NCBI GenBank assembly: GCA_017557405.1
Contig: JAFYYV010000043.1
Coordinates: forward strand, 1 to 54,644
Direction: 5' to 3'
Length of the DNA: 54,644 nucleotides
Origin: Prevotella sp.
GTDB taxonomy: Bacteria; Bacteroidota; Bacteroidia; Bacteroidales; Bacteroidaceae
The translations under genes were made by a program, and so were the position numbers. A model generated the notes under the pieces. It was not told the DNA's origin and did no database searches. It saw only the letters and a program-made list of their open reading frames with translations. Below, in pieces: positions 17,311 through 27,675 of the stretch (within the stretch, counting starts at the first letter, position 1; every line of letters starts with the position of its first letter).

Positions 17311-18324
17311 ATGAAAAAACGACGGACATCTCTTAAAGACCTTGCTGAACAGCTTGGCGTCAGCATCGCAACTGTCTCGCGTGCGCTCAGGGGCAGCCAC
17401 GAGGTGGGCGAGGAGATGAGGCAGAAGGTGAAAAATCTCGCCAAACAACTGAACTATCGACCGAACCCTTTTGCGCAAAGTCTGAGAAAGGAAGCACCGC
17501 GTATTATAGGAGTCATCATTCCCAATCAGGTGGCGCATTATTTTGCTGCTGTGCTCGACGGCATTGAGAGTTATGCCAATGAGAACGACTACTACGTGAT
17601 CAGCTCCAACACGCATGAGAGCTACGAGATGGAGAAGCGTGCCGTTGACAACTACATCTCGATGCATGTGTCGGGCATCATCGCAAGTCTCGCGCAAGAT
17701 ACCACTGATTACACGCATTTCCAAGAACTTGCAGATATGGGTATTCCTCTTGCGTTCTTCGCTCGCACCTGTCTGAACGATCAGTTCTCTCATGTTGTTG
17801 CAAATGGCGATGAAGCCGCATACGAAGCAACGAAGCATCTCATTGACACAGGTAGCCGACGCATTGCCTTCATTGGAGGTCCTAATCACCTCGATATGGT
17901 TCGCCGCAGAAAGCACGGGTATCTCGAGGCGTTGCGCGAATTCAAGATTCCTATTGACAGGACCCTCGTTGCTTGCAACAAAATCGACTTCGACATCGCA
18001 CGAACGGCCACCATCAACATGTTGAAGCGCGAAGATCGCCCTGATGCCATTCTTGCCTTCAACGATATTGTCACCTATGCGGCCTTTGACGCCATCAAAT
18101 CGCTCAATCTTCGCATTCCGCAAGATGTATCGATCATCGGATTCACTGATGGAGACTCTGCGGCTTTCGTCACCCCTCGCCTCACAGCCATCATGGATCA
18201 GGCGCACGAACAGGGTAGGAAGGTGTGCGAACTACTCATCCGCGCCATCGATGGTGACCCGAAAGTTTATCACGAAATCGTCCCAATGATTTTGAAAATC
18301 AGGGAGAGTAGCAAGAAGAAATAA
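17311..18324 (+). CDS. LacI-family transcriptional regulator
   Basis: A 337-residue repressor. Residues about 5-50 form the LacI helix-turn-helix and hinge (TSLKDLAEQLGVSIATVSRALRGSHEVGEEMRQKV). The rest is a periplasmic-binding-protein-like sugar sensor (PRIIGVIIPNQVAHYFAAVLDGIE, RRIAFIGGPNHLDMVRRRKHGYLEAL, PDAILAFNDIVTYAA, DVSIIGFTDGDSAAFVTPRLTAI). A palindromic operator overlaps its own promoter, so autoregulation is likely. The two hydrolase genes follow in line at 52 and 24 bp. The effector is probably a sugar released by them, perhaps xylose- or galactose-containing; that is inference. Confidence 0.95.
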   Translation: MKKRRTSLKDLAEQLGVSIATVSRALRGSHEVGEEMRQKVKNLAKQLNYRPNPFAQSLRKEAPRIIGVIIPNQVAHYFAAVLDGIESYANENDYYVISSNTHESYEMEKRAVDNYISMHVSGIIASLAQDTTDYTHFQELADMGIPLAFFARTCLNDQFSHVVANGDEAAYEATKHLIDTGSRRIAFIGGPNHLDMVRRRKHGYLEALREFKIPIDRTLVACNKIDFDIARTATINMLKREDRPDAILAFNDIVTYAAFDAIKSLNLRIPQDVSIIGFTDGDSAAFVTPRLTAIMDQAHEQGRKVCELLIRAIDGDPKVYHEIVPMILKIRESSKKK

Positions 18325-18376
18325 TCCGATAAAACTCCCATTTTTCCCATAATCCCCATCTTTTCTAGAAATCACA

Positions 18377-20854
18377 ATGAAAAAACTGCTTATTCTAATC
18401 TTCACGCTCCTAACTTGTATCGGAGCAAACGCCCAAAGAGAGCGCCGTTCGTTCGATGGCGATTGGCTTTTCTATCTGGGCAATGACAAAAACATGTCAC
18501 AAATTGTTTTCGACGACTCCAACTGGCGTAAACTCGATGTTCCCCACGACTGGGCCATCGAGGGCGACTTTAGTGTTTCCAATCCATCTGGCGCTGGCGG
18601 AGGAGCACTTCCTGGAGGCATCGGATGGTATCGGAAGCATTTTACTGTCACCCCCTCCACGACTGGCGATGACCGCTATTTCTTGGAGTTCGATGGTGTC
18701 TATATGAACTCTACCGTTTATCTCAACGGCCACGAAATAGGAACGCGCCCTTATGGTTACAGTTCCTTCGAATACGACATCACGCCCTATTTGAATATTG
18801 GCGGCCAAAATGTTGTGGCGGTGAAGGTTGATAATAGCGACCAACCTAATTCGCGATGGTACAGCGGTTGCGGCATCTATCGCCACGTATGGCTCACCCG
18901 CACGCGTCCCATTCACGTTGCGCATTGGGGTACATATGTGCGTACTGAAGGTTCGAAAGTGTTGATAGACATCTCGATTGACAACAACTCGCGCAGTTCT
19001 GAGAAGTACACGGTGCTTACCACTTTGTATTCTATGGATGGTTATGAGAAGGCTTCGGCGCAGACAAAACTGAAGATTGACAAGTCAAAGACCACTCTCT
19101 GCAAACAGGAGATTACAATCAAGAACCCACAATTGTGGAGTATCGAACATCCATATATCTATTGGCTGAAGACCGAGATTCTCGATGGTAGCAAAGTTAT
19201 CGACTCTTATGTTTCCTCAACAGGTTTCCGCACGTTCAAGTTTGATGCTCAGACGGGATTCTGGCTTAATGGCAAGAATATGAAAATCAATGGAGTTTGC
19301 AACCATCACGACCTTGGTTGTCTTGGTGCAGCTATCAATGAAGATGCCCTCCATCGACAGTTGAAGATGCTCAAAGACATGGGTTGCAATGCTATACGAT
19401 GCTCTCACAATCCGCCTGCCCCTGAACTCCTCAACATGTGCGACACGATGGGATTCATCGTTATGGATGAGAGTTTCGACATGTGGCGCCGCCGCAAGAC
19501 TCGCAATGACTATGCTCGATTCTTCGACAAATGGCATGAGCGCGACCTTGCTGACCTTGTCCTTCGCGATCGAAACCATCCGAGTGTTCTCATGTGGTCC
19601 ATTGGCAACGAAGTTCTTGAACAATGGTCTTCTGCCGAGGCCGACACCCTCACCCTTGAACAGGCCAACCTCATTCTCAATGCTGGACACGATGCCTCTA
19701 CATTGGCTAAGGAAGGTTCTCTCAGCGTCAACTCTCTCCTCACAAAGCATCTTTGTGAAATCGTTAGGAAATACGATACCACCCGACCCATCACAGCAGG
19801 ATGCAACGAGCCAAGTCCTAACAACCACCTATTCAAGAGCGGCACACTCGATATTATCGGATTCAACTATCACCATCAGAACATAAAAGACGTGCCTGCC
19901 AACTTCCCCGGCAAGCCTTTCCTTATGACTGAGAGCGTCTCAGCACTACAAACCACCAGCAATTACATCATGCCCAGCGACAAGATTTATGTTGCTCCCG
20001 AACGATGGGATAGATCCTACACCGACCCATCCTACATGTGTAGTGCCTATGACAATATGCACGCTCCGTGGAGTAGTACTCATGAAGAGACATGGGACGT
20101 TGTCAAGCATACACCTTGGTGCGCCGGACAGTTTATCTGGACAGGATTTGACTATCTTGGTGAGCCAACTCCCTACAGCTATCCCGCACGCTCCAGTTAC
20201 TTCGGCATCATTGATCTTGCAGGATTCCCCAAAGACTCCTACTACCTCTATCAGAGCGAGTGGACCAACAAACCTGTGCTCCATCTCTTCCCACATTGGA
20301 ATTGGATACCAGGACAGGAAATCGACCTTTGGTGCTACTACAACAATGCTGATGAAGTCGAGCTCTTCATCAACGGAGTCTCACAAGGCGTACGACGCAA
20401 AGCCGATTCCCATCAATATCACGTTTCATGGCGCGTGAAGTTCGAACCTGGAGAAGCACGGGTGGAAGCACGGCAAAACGGAGTCAAAGTGCGAGAGCAA
20501 CGACTCACTACTGCCTCTGCACCCCATCACATTCGACTTACCACCGATCGCTCAGGTATGCGAGCCAACGGACGAAGTCTCGCATTCATTACTGTTGAGG
20601 TTGTCGACCAATACGAACGCCTCTGCCCTAATGCTGAGTTTCAGATTCATTTCGATGTCAAAGGACATGCTGAGATAGCAGGAGTTGACAATGGTTGCCA
20701 AACCTCGCTCGAACGATTCAAGGACAACAAGCGGAAAACCTTCTTTGGTAAATGCCTCCTTGTTATCAAATCCACCCACCAGCCTGGAAACATCTTCGTC
20801 ACAGCTCAAAGTCCAGGACTGCAGGCAGGAAACCTCAAGATTGTCAACAAATAA
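18377..20854 (+). CDS. Glycoside hydrolase family 2 (beta-galactosidase-like), secreted
   Basis: An 825-residue protein with a signal peptide ending NAQ. Domains in order: GH2 sugar-binding jelly roll (RSFDGDWLFYLGN to about 190), immunoglobulin-like domain, and TIM barrel with acid/base Glu412 in WSIGNE and nucleophile Glu519 in FLMTESVS. A DUF4982-like domain (LHLFPHWNWIPGQEIDLWCYYNNADEVELF) and a C-terminal Ig-like domain follow. This layout is common for Bacteroidota beta-galactosidases; beta-mannosidase or beta-glucuronidase is less likely but the sugar cannot be fixed from sequence. Located in the periplasm or on the surface, and co-transcribed with the LacI regulator and the GH31. Confidence 0.92.
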   Translation: MKKLLILIFTLLTCIGANAQRERRSFDGDWLFYLGNDKNMSQIVFDDSNWRKLDVPHDWAIEGDFSVSNPSGAGGGALPGGIGWYRKHFTVTPSTTGDDRYFLEFDGVYMNSTVYLNGHEIGTRPYGYSSFEYDITPYLNIGGQNVVAVKVDNSDQPNSRWYSGCGIYRHVWLTRTRPIHVAHWGTYVRTEGSKVLIDISIDNNSRSSEKYTVLTTLYSMDGYEKASAQTKLKIDKSKTTLCKQEITIKNPQLWSIEHPYIYWLKTEILDGSKVIDSYVSSTGFRTFKFDAQTGFWLNGKNMKINGVCNHHDLGCLGAAINEDALHRQLKMLKDMGCNAIRCSHNPPAPELLNMCDTMGFIVMDESFDMWRRRKTRNDYARFFDKWHERDLADLVLRDRNHPSVLMWSIGNEVLEQWSSAEADTLTLEQANLILNAGHDASTLAKEGSLSVNSLLTKHLCEIVRKYDTTRPITAGCNEPSPNNHLFKSGTLDIIGFNYHHQNIKDVPANFPGKPFLMTESVSALQTTSNYIMPSDKIYVAPERWDRSYTDPSYMCSAYDNMHAPWSSTHEETWDVVKHTPWCAGQFIWTGFDYLGEPTPYSYPARSSYFGIIDLAGFPKDSYYLYQSEWTNKPVLHLFPHWNWIPGQEIDLWCYYNNADEVELFINGVSQGVRRKADSHQYHVSWRVKFEPGEARVEARQNGVKVREQRLTTASAPHHIRLTTDRSGMRANGRSLAFITVEVVDQYERLCPNAEFQIHFDVKGHAEIAGVDNGCQTSLERFKDNKRKTFFGKCLLVIKSTHQPGNIFVTAQSPGLQAGNLKIVNK

Positions 20855-20878
20855 TTCATACTTACATTATATAGACTT

Positions 20879-23233
20879 ATGAAAAGACTTAGTTTGGGCG
20901 TGCTCTTCATGGCGTTCGCTTTAGTTTCTCACGCACAGATACAAACCTCTGCAGGAGTGCAGTATCTCATGAATACTCCGCGCGACATGAGTGGCGACTT
21001 TTCTGACCTCTCCCATACATACTTCCTTGCCGATAGTCTCTCCTCGTTTGATATGGAGAAAGCTCAGGGCACTGTCAATTGGAAACGTTATCGATTGTCT
21101 CCCCGTCAGGCCTTCAATTTGAATGGTTATTGGCCTGTTCGCATGCAGATGCTCGACTTTCCCGATGCCGCCTACGACAACGACCCAAATCTGAAAATCA
21201 GTCTTCAGTTCGTCACTCCGCGTACCGTTCGCATACGTATGTTGACCACCCCTATTGAACCTGCTGACAACGAAAAAGACGATGTGATGTTCGCCCAAGT
21301 TCCACCTACAGACCGTTCTTCGTGGCGTGGTTCTCAGAGTGAGAATGCTATCAAGTACACTAGCCCTTATGGTACCATTGAAATCCAACAATATCCTTGG
21401 CGCATCATCGTGCGCGATTCCAAAGGGAAGATTCTTACACAGACGCGACACACCATCGACAACGACTCAACACAAGTAAAGTTGTTGCCGTTCAATTTCA
21501 TCAAACGTGGAAGCGATAACTCTCGCAGCGTGAATCCTGTGTTTCTGCTTTCTCCAGGCGAACGCATCTATGGATGTGGTGAGTCGTTTACCTCGCTTAA
21601 TAAGGTGGGGCAGAAAGTGCAACTCTACGTCACTGACCCGCAAGGTCCTGAGACCGATGGCATGTACAAGCCCGTGCCTTTCTATTTCTCCAATCGTGGT
21701 TATGGCGTCTTCATGCATACCAGCGCTCCTGTGACTTGCGACTTCGGAGCCAGCTATATCGGTGCCCAACGGCTTTTCATGGCTGATGAGGCTGTTGACT
21801 TCTTCATCTTCTTCGGCGAACCCAAGGACATCCTCAACGAATACACCAATATCACGGGTAAAAGTCCCATGTTGCCGTTGTGGACCTTTGGTACGTGGAT
21901 GAGCCGCATTACCTATTTCTCACAAGAGGAAGGGTTGGAGATCGCCCGCCAGTTACGTGCCCATAAGATTCCCTCTGATGTCATTCATTTCGACACGGGA
22001 TGGTTTGGTACTGATTGGCAATGCGATTATCAGTTCGCCACCGATCGTTTCCCTGATCCTGTCGGCATGTTGCGTAACATGAAGAACGATGGATTCCATG
22101 TCTGTTTGTGGCAGTTGCCATATTTCACGCCGAAGAATCGCTATTTCAACGAAATTGTGAAGAATGGGATGCACGTGAAGAACGCACAAGGAGGAATGCC
22201 CTACGAGGATGCTGTGCTTGACCTCTCCAACCCGAAGACGGTTGATTGGTATCAACAGAAGATAGCCGGACTCATCCGTCAAGGTGTGGCGGCCATCAAG
22301 TGCGACTTTGGTGAGGCTGCTCCTTTCAATGGCCTCTATGCCAGTGGAAAGACAGGTTTGTATGAACATAACCTCTATCCTTTGCGTTACAACAAGGCGC
22401 TCTTCGAGATTGTCGCCAAAGAGAACGCTGCTCGTGAGTCTTCCGATGCACAGGAAGGTGTCATCTGGGCACGTTCAGCTTGGGCAGGTTCCCAGCGTTA
22501 TCCGCTTCATTGGGGAGGTGATGCTGCTACCAACGACATCGGTATGTTGGGCGACCTGCGAGGCGGACTTAGCTTCGGTTTGAGCGGATTCTCATTCTGG
22601 AGCCACGACATGGGAGGTTTTGTGACAGCTTCGCCTGAAGACATCTATCGTCGTTGGCTGCCCTTCGGATTCCTTTCCAGCCACACTCGTGCTCATGGTG
22701 CTCCTCCCACCGAACCTTGGCTCATCAGCAAGAGTTTCACCGACGCTTTCCGTCAAAGTGCAGAAATGAAGTATCGGTTGATGCCTTACGTCTATGCACA
22801 AGCGAAAGACTGCTCCAACCGCGGATTACCGATGGTTCGTGCCATTTTTGTCGAGTTCCCCGACGACCCTGGTGCATGGTATGTTGAAGATGAATACCTC
22901 TTTGGTAGTCAGATACTTGTCGCTCCACTCATGGAGTCAGGCAACGAGCGCATGGTCTATCTGCCCTCTTCGAAAGGGAAAGGTGCCAAATGGATTGACT
23001 ATCAGACGGGAAAAGTTTACGATAGCGGGTGGCAGACCATCAAGGCCGACAAGATTCCTTGCGTTATCCTTGTGCGCGATGGTAGTCTGATTCCTCATGT
23101 TCCACTGGCGCAGACGACAAGCAAAATCGATTGGAGCCGAATTCAACTGAAACCTTACAAAGCCGCTGCCCAGCATTGTGAGGGATTGATATTCAAGCCA
23201 GGCGATGCCGATGTGCAGGAAGTGAGACAATGA
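20879..23233 (+). CDS. Glycoside hydrolase family 31, alpha-xylosidase-like
   Basis: A 784-residue secreted enzyme (signal peptide ending SHAQ). The catalytic barrel shows nucleophile Asp476 in IKCDFGEAAP and acid/base Asp548 in YPLHWGGD. Both motifs follow E. coli YicI (KTDFGER and HWGGD), the type alpha-xylosidase, as does the upstream YGCGESFTSLNKVGQ. It would release alpha-linked xylose from xyloglucan fragments, and the GH2 in front could take off galactose, so the pair fits xyloglucan side-chain removal under LacI control. No SusC/SusD, GH5 or GH9 is in the window, so any complete locus lies elsewhere. Confidence 0.92.
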   Translation: MKRLSLGVLFMAFALVSHAQIQTSAGVQYLMNTPRDMSGDFSDLSHTYFLADSLSSFDMEKAQGTVNWKRYRLSPRQAFNLNGYWPVRMQMLDFPDAAYDNDPNLKISLQFVTPRTVRIRMLTTPIEPADNEKDDVMFAQVPPTDRSSWRGSQSENAIKYTSPYGTIEIQQYPWRIIVRDSKGKILTQTRHTIDNDSTQVKLLPFNFIKRGSDNSRSVNPVFLLSPGERIYGCGESFTSLNKVGQKVQLYVTDPQGPETDGMYKPVPFYFSNRGYGVFMHTSAPVTCDFGASYIGAQRLFMADEAVDFFIFFGEPKDILNEYTNITGKSPMLPLWTFGTWMSRITYFSQEEGLEIARQLRAHKIPSDVIHFDTGWFGTDWQCDYQFATDRFPDPVGMLRNMKNDGFHVCLWQLPYFTPKNRYFNEIVKNGMHVKNAQGGMPYEDAVLDLSNPKTVDWYQQKIAGLIRQGVAAIKCDFGEAAPFNGLYASGKTGLYEHNLYPLRYNKALFEIVAKENAARESSDAQEGVIWARSAWAGSQRYPLHWGGDAATNDIGMLGDLRGGLSFGLSGFSFWSHDMGGFVTASPEDIYRRWLPFGFLSSHTRAHGAPPTEPWLISKSFTDAFRQSAEMKYRLMPYVYAQAKDCSNRGLPMVRAIFVEFPDDPGAWYVEDEYLFGSQILVAPLMESGNERMVYLPSSKGKGAKWIDYQTGKVYDSGWQTIKADKIPCVILVRDGSLIPHVPLAQTTSKIDWSRIQLKPYKAAAQHCEGLIFKPGDADVQEVRQ

Positions 23234-23450
23234 TGTGTGAAAGGTAGCTAATGATGTCTTGTGTCGAGATTGATTTGTGCAATCGATTGCAAAACAAAAT
23301 GTGTTGTTTTTACACGAAATATGCATGACGCTTCATAAAAACTGAGTAATTTTGCAGCGTAAAAGCATATAGATTCACTTTTGTTGATTTAGATCTCAAT
23401 AGGTAATAGCGTTTTAAAGTGAAAAGAGGTCAATAGATTGACAAAGCGAG

Positions 23451-23490
23451 AGTGTCATTTTAGCTATCTAAAATGGCACTTATTTGTTTT
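23451..23490 (+). terminator. Terminator behind the alpha-xylosidase-like gene
   Basis: AGTGTCATTTTAG pairs with CTAAAATGGCACT (23468-23480) with one wobble, loop CTAT, followed by TATTTGTTTT on the plus strand. It lies between converging genes. Confidence 0.75.
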
Positions 23491-23523
23491 ATATAGTTGG
23501 CGCTTTTATTCGAAGTCTTACAC

Positions 23524-26500
23524 TTAGTTCTCAAGAATAGAGAATTCGGCTCCAGTTGCAAAGTCCTGTCCATCTTGCGAAGAGAGTGCGGTGAAGCGTA
23601 AGTAGCGAGCTTTGACAGGTTTGTCAAAGAGCACACGTTTCTCGTTTCTGTTGTTTTCGAACTGTCCTTCGTGGATGGGTTGACTCCACGTTTTGCCGTC
23701 TTGACTCACTTGAATTCGATAGTTGCGTATGTTTCCGTTGCCGCTGTCTTGTCGTGGCAGATAAGTAAATCCTTTGATATTCTTGACAGTTTGGCAGTCA
23801 AAGTCTACCCAATGCGGATAGTTGGCTACGGTCACGCTCCACATAGTATGCCAATAGGTGTTGGGATTCCCATCCACCAAATGGTCGGCATCTCCTTCTC
23901 CACTTTCCACGCTCGATGCAAACAGAATGGTCACAGGCACACGTTCTATCTTTGGGAAGGTCTGAGTGAATGTAGCCATTGTCATTGTTTTCTCCTTTTT
24001 CTCCCATGCAATCACCTGCCCACCATCGTGAAGATTGAACGGGCCTTGATATTGCATGCGTTTGGGATTCTTGGCTTGTTTGGGCGTTGCATTCGCGGGA
24101 ATCACCATATACTCGATGTCTTTTTTATTGGTGGATGTGATGCTGACCATACCCTCCACATCTCGTGTGATAGTGAGAGGTGAGGGAGCATCGCTAAATG
24201 AAGGAAGAGTAGTGGCCAATGACAAAGGGGATTCATGGTTCGAAACAGGTATGATTGTGAAGCTGAAGGTGTGTGCCCCAACTTTGATGCGGTCGTACTC
24301 CAATGGGCCACCTTGCCCACAACTGTTGCCTCCGAGGCCAGTGATAGCCATGTCGAGATGGAGCCAATTACCAGTCGAGGCGGGTAGTTCATGTGGGTGG
24401 TTGGCCATAGCTAGTTCTTGTGCTGACCACGGCATCACACTGACAGACATAGGTTGGCGAGCCACGAAGAGCGCCCCTGTTCCGTTGTCGCTGGTAAGTG
24501 CACACCATCGCGTGTCCTGATGGTTGGCCATGTCTTGAGGTTTCGGGAAGTTCAGGAACTCCTTGGCGACCTTGTTCTGATAGATTCCAATGTGCTGCGA
24601 GGACTTGCGGTCGGGATAGTTATCAATGGGCCCGCGTCCGTAATATTGGAAATTGTCGATGTTGGTCGGTGTCTTCATGACATAGCCCAGTCGTGGCAAC
24701 ACAAGTTGTGGATTGCTGCTGTTGATGGCTGCTTCCACTTGTATGGCGCCATTGGGAGCGATGGTATAGACGATATCTTGTGTGAACATGAAATCGTTGT
24801 CTCCGAAAGGTTTGTCAGTGAGTTCCGTCAGACGTTTCCAATTGCGGTCTCCACCTTCGAGTCGTGCTCCGTTAGGTGCTTGACTTTGGATGGTATAGAT
24901 GATGGAAACATTTCCATCAGCATTCTTCATCATTTGTTTGCGCAAGGCCTTGTGCTTGAGGTTGTGCAAACCGTTTGCATACCAATTCTGATAAGCCCAG
25001 TTGTCGTTGTTCACCCATGCGCGGAAAGCATCTAGCTTAGGTCCGTAACCGTCTTGGAAGAGTTCCCTTCCATTGTAGCTGAGGCTATAGATAGAGCCTT
25101 CAGCATTATCAAATAGCACCTCAAAACCCTCTCCACTAATTCGAATCTTTCCGTTTTCTTCCTGGACATTCACACTTCCCTCCACCTTCTTAGTCTGCCG
25201 CTCAGCTGCCGATTTGATCAGCAATTGTTCATCGGCCTGTATATAACCAGCCTTGGCCCAAGGCTTGTCATTCTTCAGTCGGAACTCGATGTTGAGGAAG
25301 TACTCGCGACCATCATTCAGTTCTTGGAGTCTTAGGTTTGGAATCGCTACTGTCTTGTGGGATCGCGGAGCCACACTGCCGATATTGATGCTTCCCTCAC
25401 GCACTTGCTGACCATCAGCCAGCAGACAATAGTGGCAGTCGTAGTCGCTGAGGTCATCAGCATAGTAGTTTTTGTTGAAGATATCGATGGTGGCTGACAA
25501 GGAATCAGCCCAATTGATGCCGATATATTGATAGACTTTCTTCACCTCGTAATACTGTGGTTTGGGTTCCAAGTCCCCAAAGATGATGCCGTTCATGACG
25601 AATTGGCCATCGTTGGGTGTGTCACCGAAATCACCACCATAGGCCAGATATCGTTTCCCATCCTTCGTGTAGTTGTACATCGACTGGTCTATCCAATCCC
25701 AAATGGCGCCGCCACAGAAGAAGTTCGTCGATTCAATGGCTTCCCAATAGTCTTTCAGATTTCCCACGGCATTACCCATAGAGTGGGCGTATTCAGAGAT
25801 GTGGAAGGGATATTTGATGCCCATTTTCCCTTGCACGGCTTGCCGCACCCAATTGACGGATGGGTATTGGTTGCTACCCATATCGACGATGTTGTTGTTG
25901 CGCTCATATTGCACGGGACGTGTCGAATCGAAAGCTTTCACGGCTTCGTAAGAGGCTTTGAAGTTGTCGCCAGGTCCTGCCTCGTTGCCAAGACTCCAGA
26001 TGACAATAGAGGGGTCGTTGACACGTGAGTGGGCCAGTTCCATCATTCGTGCGATATGTGCGGCGCGCCACTCCTTGGGATGCGAAAGGGATGCTTCGCC
26101 ATAGTAGTATTCGTGGCTTTCTACGTTTGCTTCGGCTTCGAGATAGATACCGTATTTGTTGCAGAGGTAATAGAAATACGGGTCGTTGGAGTAGTGTGAA
26201 GTACGTACGTGATTGATGTTGGCACGTTTCATCATTTTTACCTCTTCTTCCATCTGTTCTCGTGTGATGGCATGACCTCGCTCAGGATTGGTCTCATGTC
26301 GGTTCACACCCTTCAGTTTGAGGGGTTTCCCATTGACATGGAAATAGCGGCCAGCCAAATGGAACTCGTCGTCCTCAGCCTTGACGTCCTTGATTTCGAC
26401 AGTCCGGAGTCCCACTTGTGAGGCTATGGCCTCGGTGACACGTCCTTTCTTGTCTTTCAGCACGGCAACAAGAGTGTAGAGATTCGGCTCTTCAGCAGCC

Positions 26501-27597
26501 CAAGGTTTCAATGGGGCAGAGAGAGATGAGGTATTTGATGAGAGTGAGGTGATTAATTCGTTTTTGTCAGAATAGAGTTCGTTGGCGTACAAAAGGTATT
26601 CTACCTTATAGCCTTTTGCATTCTTTCCACTCAGGTCTTCGATGGAACTCTCGACACTGATGTGGCCACTTGGAGAATTTGCGCCCGTTCCTTCATTCCA
26701 TCTTGCATCGACGCGTAGATCTTTAAAATGCACCTTGGGAGTGGCATAGATGCTGACAGAGCGGAAGATGCCAGGCAAGCGGAACATGTCTTGGGCTTCG
26801 AGAAAAGAACCATCGCTGTTGCGATAGACCTCCACACAGATGGAGTTTTCACCCACTTGGGCGTATTTTGTAATGTCGAAGCGGGCGGCATCACGCGAGT
26901 TCTTGGAGAATCCCACATAATGTCCGTTCACCCAGAGATAGAAGAACGAATCGACACCATCGAATTCCACGAACAGTTCTTGTCCTTTCCACGCTTTCGG
27001 AATGGTAAAGGTGCGACGATAGGAGCCCACTTCGTTGCGGAATTCGTAGGTGGTCCAGTTCTTCGGTGGCTCTCGCATCACACCATTTCGCCAGTCATCT
27101 TTCTGCACTTGATGGTAGAAGATGACAGGTTGGTTCACGTAGATGGGAACACCGTATTTTCCTTGCCATTGCCCTTTTTCCTCGTTCCATTTCCCTTGTG
27201 CGATGCCAACAATATTCCAGTTGGAAGGAACGGGTATGTCGTCCCATGCTGAACAATCAAAGTCTTGTTTGAAGAAGTCGGCCGGTCGTTCATCGGGATT
27301 CTTGGCGAAATGGAATTTCCATGTTCCATCGAGCGACATGCGCCGACTGCTGAATTCGGGCAGCAGATGTCGGGCTTCTTCTATCGTGGCAAACGACACA
27401 AACCATGCCCGTGGCTGCAGTTTGTTGTATCCCAGTTGTTCGGGCGACTGCCATTCATCGCCAGTAGGTGCTGTGGCATCACCGTATGCGAAACCTTCGA
27501 GTGGTTGGCACAAAGCGATGGGTTGTGCTTCGCTAAATGAAAAATGAAAAATGAAAAATGATAGAAAGAGGCAGGTTGTTAGGTTATGCTTGTTCAT
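23524..27597 (-). CDS. LacZ-type GH2 beta-galactosidase with C-terminal F5/8 domain
   Basis: A 1357-residue secreted enzyme. After a Phe-rich signal peptide come the LacZ five-domain core (LDGTWKFHF, SYRRTFTIP, GVNRHETNPERGHAIT), acid/base Glu539 in WSLGNEAGPG and nucleophile Glu602 in HISEYAHSMGNAVGN. The large beta-sandwich small-chain domain is near 830-1080. The last 150 residues are an F5/8-type (discoidin) carbohydrate-binding domain (VDGNPNTYWHTMWS to ARYLRFTALS). It is about 330 residues longer than E. coli LacZ because of the C-terminal addition. The signal peptide is encoded by tandem ATGAAAA repeats. It is divergent from the giant GH31, with facing promoters. Confidence 0.95.
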   Translation of the reverse strand: MNKHNLTTCLFLSFFIFHFSFSEAQPIALCQPLEGFAYGDATAPTGDEWQSPEQLGYNKLQPRAWFVSFATIEEARHLLPEFSSRRMSLDGTWKFHFAKNPDERPADFFKQDFDCSAWDDIPVPSNWNIVGIAQGKWNEEKGQWQGKYGVPIYVNQPVIFYHQVQKDDWRNGVMREPPKNWTTYEFRNEVGSYRRTFTIPKAWKGQELFVEFDGVDSFFYLWVNGHYVGFSKNSRDAARFDITKYAQVGENSICVEVYRNSDGSFLEAQDMFRLPGIFRSVSIYATPKVHFKDLRVDARWNEGTGANSPSGHISVESSIEDLSGKNAKGYKVEYLLYANELYSDKNELITSLSSNTSSLSAPLKPWAAEEPNLYTLVAVLKDKKGRVTEAIASQVGLRTVEIKDVKAEDDEFHLAGRYFHVNGKPLKLKGVNRHETNPERGHAITREQMEEEVKMMKRANINHVRTSHYSNDPYFYYLCNKYGIYLEAEANVESHEYYYGEASLSHPKEWRAAHIARMMELAHSRVNDPSIVIWSLGNEAGPGDNFKASYEAVKAFDSTRPVQYERNNNIVDMGSNQYPSVNWVRQAVQGKMGIKYPFHISEYAHSMGNAVGNLKDYWEAIESTNFFCGGAIWDWIDQSMYNYTKDGKRYLAYGGDFGDTPNDGQFVMNGIIFGDLEPKPQYYEVKKVYQYIGINWADSLSATIDIFNKNYYADDLSDYDCHYCLLADGQQVREGSINIGSVAPRSHKTVAIPNLRLQELNDGREYFLNIEFRLKNDKPWAKAGYIQADEQLLIKSAAERQTKKVEGSVNVQEENGKIRISGEGFEVLFDNAEGSIYSLSYNGRELFQDGYGPKLDAFRAWVNNDNWAYQNWYANGLHNLKHKALRKQMMKNADGNVSIIYTIQSQAPNGARLEGGDRNWKRLTELTDKPFGDNDFMFTQDIVYTIAPNGAIQVEAAINSSNPQLVLPRLGYVMKTPTNIDNFQYYGRGPIDNYPDRKSSQHIGIYQNKVAKEFLNFPKPQDMANHQDTRWCALTSDNGTGALFVARQPMSVSVMPWSAQELAMANHPHELPASTGNWLHLDMAITGLGGNSCGQGGPLEYDRIKVGAHTFSFTIIPVSNHESPLSLATTLPSFSDAPSPLTITRDVEGMVSITSTNKKDIEYMVIPANATPKQAKNPKRMQYQGPFNLHDGGQVIAWEKKEKTMTMATFTQTFPKIERVPVTILFASSVESGEGDADHLVDGNPNTYWHTMWSVTVANYPHWVDFDCQTVKNIKGFTYLPRQDSGNGNIRNYRIQVSQDGKTWSQPIHEGQFENNRNEKRVLFDKPVKARYLRFTALSSQDGQDFATGAEFSILEN

Positions 27598-27650
27598 GAT
27601 TGTTTGATTTTTTATTTCCCTTTAAGCTCTTTAAGCCTTTTGTTTGAGTG

Positions 27651-27658
27651 CAAAGATA
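27651..27658 (-). promoter_or_regulatory. Minus-10-like box for the LacZ-type gene
   Basis: TATCTTTG on the minus strand, about 54 bp from the start. No clear TTTG partner is seen. Confidence 0.55.
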
Positions 27659-27675
27659 TAAAATAAATTGAATAA

